Source of the DNA: Helichrysum umbraculigerum
Lineage: Eukaryota; Streptophyta; Magnoliopsida; Asterales; Asteraceae
DNA: 64,000 nt
Direction of reading: 5' to 3'
Assembly: GCA_949592205.1 (NCBI GenBank)
Contig: CATIUR010000005.1
Location: 29,476,179-29,540,178 of the forward strand
Every line of letters starts with the position of its first letter. Position 1 is the first letter of the stretch. Below are positions 58,291-64,000 of this stretch, piece after piece. The position numbers were made by a program, and so were the translations under genes. Under the pieces are notes generated by a model. That model was not told the DNA's origin, searched no databases, and saw only the letters and a list, made by a program, of their open reading frames with translations.

Positions 58291-59441
58291 ATTTCAACTC
58301 GTTTTACACTCATCGATCTCATCAGGTCTGTTCATCGTCCGGTGTGCAGGTAATTCCGATTATGAATTGCTATCAATCTTAATATTTCATGAAGCAAACC
58401 CTAGATATTTACTATCTACACATTTTATTCAGTTACTCACATTGATTTATGTATTTTAGTATATCAACAAAAAAAAAAGGATTTTTTTGGTGCGAGCTCA
58501 AGTTACGGTGAAGTTATAATCACTTTTTGCGTGTTTAATTTACGGAATTTGAGTGATTTATGTTCATTTAAAATGCGATGATTTATTCGTTTGATTCATT
58601 TCTTCAGAAACAAGTATAACATGTAAGAATTTATGAATTTAGGGTTTAGACGCTTTATTTGCAATTTTACTGTGTTTTAAGTTAGGAATTTGCTTTACTA
58701 TGTATGTGATCAATTGATGTTGCTTACATATAAAAAAAAAATGTGACTATGTATTATCGAATTGGCAGTAGATTCTTAAATAGCTTATTGCTATAGTGCA
58801 GGAAACTTGGTCATATACTGAATGTAAATGTGATTTCATATTCCGAAGAACCTTAGACGTTGATATCCAGAGTTCATTTGGTTAACGTCTATTAACAAGC
58901 CTCGTTATCGTTTTGTGGGATCCGCGGCGGTGAGTTTTAATCTTTTTAACTATCTTTATGTTGATTGACATTTGTGAAAATGGAAAGCTTTGCAAATGAG
59001 AAAGAATGTAGAATGTGATTGTCATCTATGTATGCACATTATGAAACTGATGATGTTTTAGATTGGTAATGGATTACTTAATGAACTATCAAAATCGGGA
59101 GAATGATATTGTTAAGTGCATGTTATATAAGGATTTTTGATGTGGGTGAATGGATTGGTATAGTAAAATTCTGGCTTTTGTGGTGTAGCTATTGAATTTG
59201 CCCGCATAAATTTATTAGCTTTTAGTCAATTTTGTCTCAAATGTTCGTGGCAGTGAATTTTTTATGGCTTTTACTAGGTAATTGATGTTCAAAATATCAT
59301 TGGATTATTATCAGCTTCTATAGTAATCTACTATAAAGAACAACTGTTACCTAGTGAAAGCCATCCAACATTTGGCATGATATAAGCTTTTACAGTAATC
59401 TCATGATTTTATTCTTTGCTTATGCAGGTACCTGCTTGCTG
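58291..59441 (+). promoter_or_regulatory. Likely 5' UTR and leader introns of the FAR1-ALDH6 gene
   Basis: TGTGCAG|GTAATT near 58350 looks like a leader-exon donor, and an acceptor TATGCAG at 59421-59427 opens the coding exon 14 bases before the ATG at 59442. Further leader exons between are possible. Extent is inferred. Confidence 0.4.
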
Positions 59442-62400
59442 ATGGACGAGTATGCAGTCTCGGATACTCCACAGATGCTACCACCTCCACCTGGCAGTTT
59501 CCTCGATCGTGAAGAACTTATCCAACATGTTGGGGAGTTTGGTGTCTCTCAGGGATATGTTGTAACTATTAAGCAATCAAAGAAGGAGAAAGTTGTAGTT
59601 CTTGGTTGCCAAAGAGGAGGTGTTTATAGGAACAGACGAAAGGCGATTGATGACGGGACTGATGAAGTTGTTCGCAAAAGGAAATCTGGTTCCCGGCTTA
59701 CAAATTGTCCTTTTGAACTAATCGGGAAAAAGGATGATGGTTTTTGGGTACTATCAGTTAAGAATGGTTCCCACAATCACGAACCTTTAACTGATATCAA
59801 TCAGCATCCTTCTGCTCGCCGCTTTACAGAGAATGAGGTATTGCTAATTAAGGAGATGACAGAAGCTGGCTTAAAACCACGTCAAATTTTAAAGAGACTG
59901 AGACAGCACAATCCAGAGCTTTTATCAACTCCAAAGCATGTTTATAATATTAAAACCAAGCTTCGTCAAGGAAACCTCACAGGTGGGGCTTCTCAATCAA
60001 AAAGATTAATGTCTACATTGTTAAAATTTAGCATTAAAGTGCTTTTCTTTATCGTGATTATCATCTATCATTTTTGTTTGTACTTTTTTAGATTCGTGGT
60101 TATATTATCTGTCCTGCTCATGTTTTGTTCTTTAGTTCTAATGGTATCCTTATTAGTTTTGTTATTTTGCTCTTCTTTGTTTTTCCCCATGAGTTGGCTG
60201 TTAAATATACTGGAAAAGCTGTGCTTCTTTTGTAGCTTGAACAAATAAGTAGTTACAAATGATTTATTATTTGTTGATGGTGAAGGCAATCTGCATAGGA
60301 CAAGTTTATCAGTGTTAAATGATTAAGCGTTGTCAACAGATGATCATCTATGCCTTTTAAATCCTAACCTTCTAGCACAATATGATATGAGCAACCTAGC
60401 AGTTAGTACATCATTGGTTGCATCTCACTCCAGCTCCACTAAAACAACTAAACGCATTGTGAAATGAAATTTTCTTTCCCATTACCATTGGTTGCCTTTA
60501 TTTGTGTATGGAAGGTGCAACTGTTGACCCTTTTTTTTAAACCACCCATGAATCCTGTTAGTTTTGTATCGTGCGAAGTAAGTTGTTGTACCATCACCAG
60601 TAACTTGTCAGAGTTAGAACTGATAATGAACCAGTGAGACAGTGACATAGAGTAACAAAATAGGACGCATTCTAAACATTAGCACCGACTTTCCACCTAT
60701 ACAAATATTATTTGTATATTTACAGTGCCAGATACTTATTTTTCATTTAGATTATAGTTCTTGATGCAATTGTTGCTTGTACATTATGCCTGTAAATGCT
60801 TGTTACTGCACTAATAGTCTATCTAGCACTTTTTTCTTATGTATTCTGCATAACTGAAAGCTAGGTGTGACTTCCAACTGTTTCTAAGGGATGATCCAAT
60901 ATATTGATTCAAGCTGCAAAAATACTAAAATAAAATAAAAACTGATAATGATAGTGGTTGGTACCCAAGAAGGCTTTAGGCTAAAGTGGTCTCATTAATC
61001 TGAGTAGGGAATCTGTATAGAGAAAAAACGTTTGAAATATATCACCATGAAACGGGATTACAACATATATTTTTTAATGCAAGTAATTTTATATTCATTC
61101 CCTTTGAGTGATTAATTTATCAACATGTACATTATGCCACTACTTTATCTGACCTCCTGAAGAAAACCTGCTCTTAACGAAAATAGGATAGCGGTCAAGG
61201 TTTGTCTTTTCTTTACTCTAGACAGTCACCAAGGCTTTAACTTACAGTTATCTTATTAGTCTCTCACTATTATTCTGCTTTCATGCTCAGTTAGAAGATA
61301 TAAAACATTGAGATCTCAGACTTCAGCTCAAGGAAACTCTAATTCATCAACAACGTCGGAACCATCTTGGAGACAGCGTTATCCTCCTGTAAGAATGCAT
61401 GATTCATACAAAGTTCAATGCAAGTATGTTGTTTACATGAATACTCAAACGCTCACATATGAAATACCATATACACATACACAACAATCGTAGGTGGATT
61501 TTACCCTTTTTATCCCTTACTTCTATCTCTTGCTTTGCTTAGAGAAAGGGCTGAGCCCATTTTATCTGGATGGAAGAAGCCTGTATCACTCGAGAGCTGA
61601 GTGTGTGTTAGAAGGGAAATGAGAGAGATGGGCTCTTAGAGAGAAAGGCAAGAAGAATATTCAAAAGCATGCTAGAAATATTAATTTTTGAGCTTCGAAT
61701 TTTTGTTGTTGAACCTTTAGAGATGAGTGGCGCTATGGTTCAGTAGCCTTATTATTATTATTTTTTAATTGTTGACCTTTGTTTATGCACATTGGCATGC
61801 AAGCTCTGATTCATTGTATCAGCATAGGAGGGCTAGTTCACTGCTGTTCATGCTGTTATTCTTTATGGGCTTTTTTGTGGTGTCATAGCTACCAGTTCAC
61901 TCTAGGCTTTTAGTACTATTTACCGTTTTCGTTACTCCTGAATTCTATTACTTACAATTTGTTTATAAATTTGTTGAGAGGGTATTTGATGTAGTCTTCT
62001 CAATGGTTTCTGGGAGGGTAGGACAGTTTTATTAAATTTCATATTCAATTTGTCATTACATGAGTTGGTTGTTTACTTTTCAGCGGGTACCAAATTTCAT
62101 TGGTGGTATGTTTATAGACTCACAATCAAGAACGTCTATTGATGTGTTGAATCCTGTAAGTCTACAAATTTATAGTTTTCTTGCTTTTAATTTTACCACG
62201 ACTGTGAATCACCAAATAAATCATCTACTGTAGGCAACCCAACAAGTTGTATCTCAAGTTCCTCTAACCACTGGCGAAGAGTTCAGGGCAGCAGTATTTG
62301 CAGCTAAGTGTTCTCTTCCATCATGGCGGAACACACCTGTCGTGACCCGTCAGCGTATCATGTTCAAGTTTCAGGAGCTTATTCGTCGAGATATTGTATG

Positions 62401-63510
62401 TGTCTTAGTTCATTTACATCACCATGTTCTCGTCATCAAAATTCTTATTGATATAAGTCTTCATTGCTATGTAGGATAAGATTGCTCAAAACATAACTTC
62501 GGAGCAGGGAAAAACATTGAAGGATGCACGTAATGAAATGCTTCGTGGACTTGGTGAGGATTGTTCGTTCCGAAAATTCATTCATGTCTATATAGTTATA
62601 CTTAATTGAACTCAATACTCATGATCAGTTGTATTTACCTGTAGAGGTGGTTGAACTTGCTTGTGGGATGACAAGCCTCCAAATGGGGGATTTTGTTTCT
62701 AACATACGAAGTGGAGTTGATAGCTACAGCCTGAGGGAACCACTTGGTGTTTGTGCTGGAATATGCCCTTCTAACTTTCCAGCATTGGTTCCTTTGTTGG
62801 TAAGACTGTTATACGTATTAGATTAGATTTTATTTCTCCCTCGCGTGTGAGAATATATCATTTTCATGGCTGCAGGACAAATTTATTAGCATATACATCT
62901 CTACATATAGTGGTGCTTAACTTATTTCGCATTTTTATGCTCACTGAAATTTGTTATCTTTTTTTTATCAACTCTATTTTCATTTGATGTACTGCAGATG
63001 TTTCCAATTGCAGTAGCATGTGGTAATACATTTATTCTTAAGCCATCGGAGAAAGATCCAGGTACGATTTTTAGTCATCCTGCTTCTGAAATGTACAAAT
63101 TCCTTGAACGTGTATTTTTATAAATTTTATTTCTTCTAGTAGCAATTTTCATCATTCGATAGGAGCTTTCGTATGAAGGCTACTCAGCATGCTTAAGCAC
63201 CATTCTTTTTTACATTTCTAAATGTATTTGAAGCACCTGGATCATATATGAGTTAAGTTATACCATGCATGGTCGTTGGGGGTTGCCTAACCTTCTTTGG
63301 AAACTTAAATCACTTTCTTAGATTATAAAAAACTCTTTAGTAGGCAAATGTACGTTTGCGTTTTTTTTTCCTTATAAAATACAACCTTCCCCGAATGATA
63401 TAAACCCCCTCCAACATAATTATTATGTAGGGGCATGCATGATACTTGCAGAATTAGCAATGGAGGCTGGCTTGCCCAACGGTGTACTAAATATAGTTCA
63501 TGGAACCAAC
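59442..63510 (+). CDS. FAR1-type DNA-binding domain fused to ALDH6 (methylmalonate-semialdehyde dehydrogenase), 3' end outside
   Basis: Eight exons: 59442-59982, 61291-61388, 62084-62155, 62234-62395, 62475-62553, 62645-62799, 62998-63061 and 63431-63510. All are GT-AG and in phase; the gene continues past the window. Exon 1 (180 codons) has a FAR1/WRKY-GCM1-like zinc fold: C56, C89, H111 and H113 (GSHNHEP), then a basic helix (LKPRQILKRLRQHNPELL). Exon 2 is a Ser/Thr linker. From exon 3 the protein is ALDH6: VPNFIGG, SIDVLNPAT, SLREPLGVCAGICPSNFP and LKPSEKDPGA. ALDH6 oxidises malonate and methylmalonate semialdehydes to acyl-CoA in mitochondria (valine and beta-alanine catabolism). Here the usual mitochondrial leader is absent and a DNA-binding domain precedes the enzyme. 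The catalytic Cys lies beyond the window. Alternative: two genes, or alternative promoters. Confidence 0.78.
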
Positions 63511-64000
63511 GTAAGTATACTTGTTAAGAACTAACTTTTTTTCTATATATGAGAATTGATGGTTCGCCCAATGGTAGCGTTTTCTTCAAATTGCTATTTG
63601 GAATGTTTAAATGTCTTTTTTTAAGGGTTTGGTATGTGTTTTGGAGATTAAAGTAATATACTGGTTGTTTATCAGGGGGTAAGTTTTGAAATTGGATAAT
63701 GTTACTAAAGCATAAATTCTACAAACTCTCAACTTTCTCAGGTTCACATATAATCATGTGGGCTCCATTTATTCTCTCTCTTTGGGCCTGTTTGTTTTTG
63801 ACTTGATGAATATAAAACTTGATTGAGTAGGTCATTTAGGTATTTTGATGTGTTTGTTATTGACTTAATAAAAAAAGACATGTCTTGATAATTCAAGTCC
63901 TAAGAATGTGAATTTCTATATTAAGTCATGACTTTTTTAAAACATTTGATGTCTTTCAACTACCTTATGTAGAGGGTTAAATTGGCGATCTTAGTTATTC
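63511..64000 (+). other. Intron of the ALDH6 gene running to the window end
   Basis: Starts with donor GTAAGT at 63511. No further ALDH6 exon is seen before 64000. Confidence 0.7.

Noticed and set aside
59983..60248. Hydrophobic C-terminal extension of the FAR1-like exon
   Set aside because: It is intron read-through after a donor site at 59983; the splice into 61291 keeps phase and explains the downstream exons better.

Overview
The window is nuclear DNA from a eudicot plant. All complete genes but one have GT-AG introns and encode plant families, and more than half of the sequence is transposable elements. I favour an Asteraceae-like genome from general feel only; no organellar or bacterial signal is seen.

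Layout. 1-1110: 3' half of a receptor-like kinase gene. 2027-5721: complete 11-exon proline iminopeptidase gene with a plastid-type leader. 6474-9275 (minus): nine-exon TPX2-like, lysine-rich plant protein. 9.8-16.6 kb: transposon zone (SINE, solo LTR, a MULE containing a second foldback element with telomere-like repeats, a hAT MITE). 17702-20779 and 23367-25776: tandem pair of squalene epoxidase genes; the second lacks the N-terminal membrane anchor and differs in conserved motifs. 27399-28226: FLOURY1-like GTD-binding protein. 29534-36062: complete CACTA transposon with one TnpA-like gene. 36.3-37.5 kb: AT-rich foldback element. 37708-54484 (minus): full Ty3/gypsy retrotransposon with two 1.9-kb LTRs, split by a solo LTR (42181-44826, itself holding a Stowaway MITE) and by a gag-only element (45251-50703). 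54.5-58.3 kb: small DNA elements, a possible Helitron end and a SINE. 59442 to the window end: a gene whose splice phases join a FAR1-type DNA-binding domain to methylmalonate-semialdehyde dehydrogenase (ALDH6); its 3' end is outside.

Most unusual structure. Each of the four LTR types here carries an array of short, GC-rich, mostly self-complementary motifs, in a leader-like zone between a GTAAGT-like and a GGTGAGT motif. The motif differs in each LTR: AAGCCGGCGGCTT, AACGCGATCC/GGATCGCGTT, ACGCGATCG, ACGTCGCA/TGCGACG. Two of these LTRs are clearly homologous outside the array, so the array looks like an exchangeable cassette. No function is proven. Candidate roles are RNA dimerisation or packaging, a binding site for an element or host protein, or a methylation target.

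The genes form no pathway cluster apart from the squalene epoxidase pair (sterol and triterpene synthesis). Exon limits were derived by hand from splice sites and codon phase.
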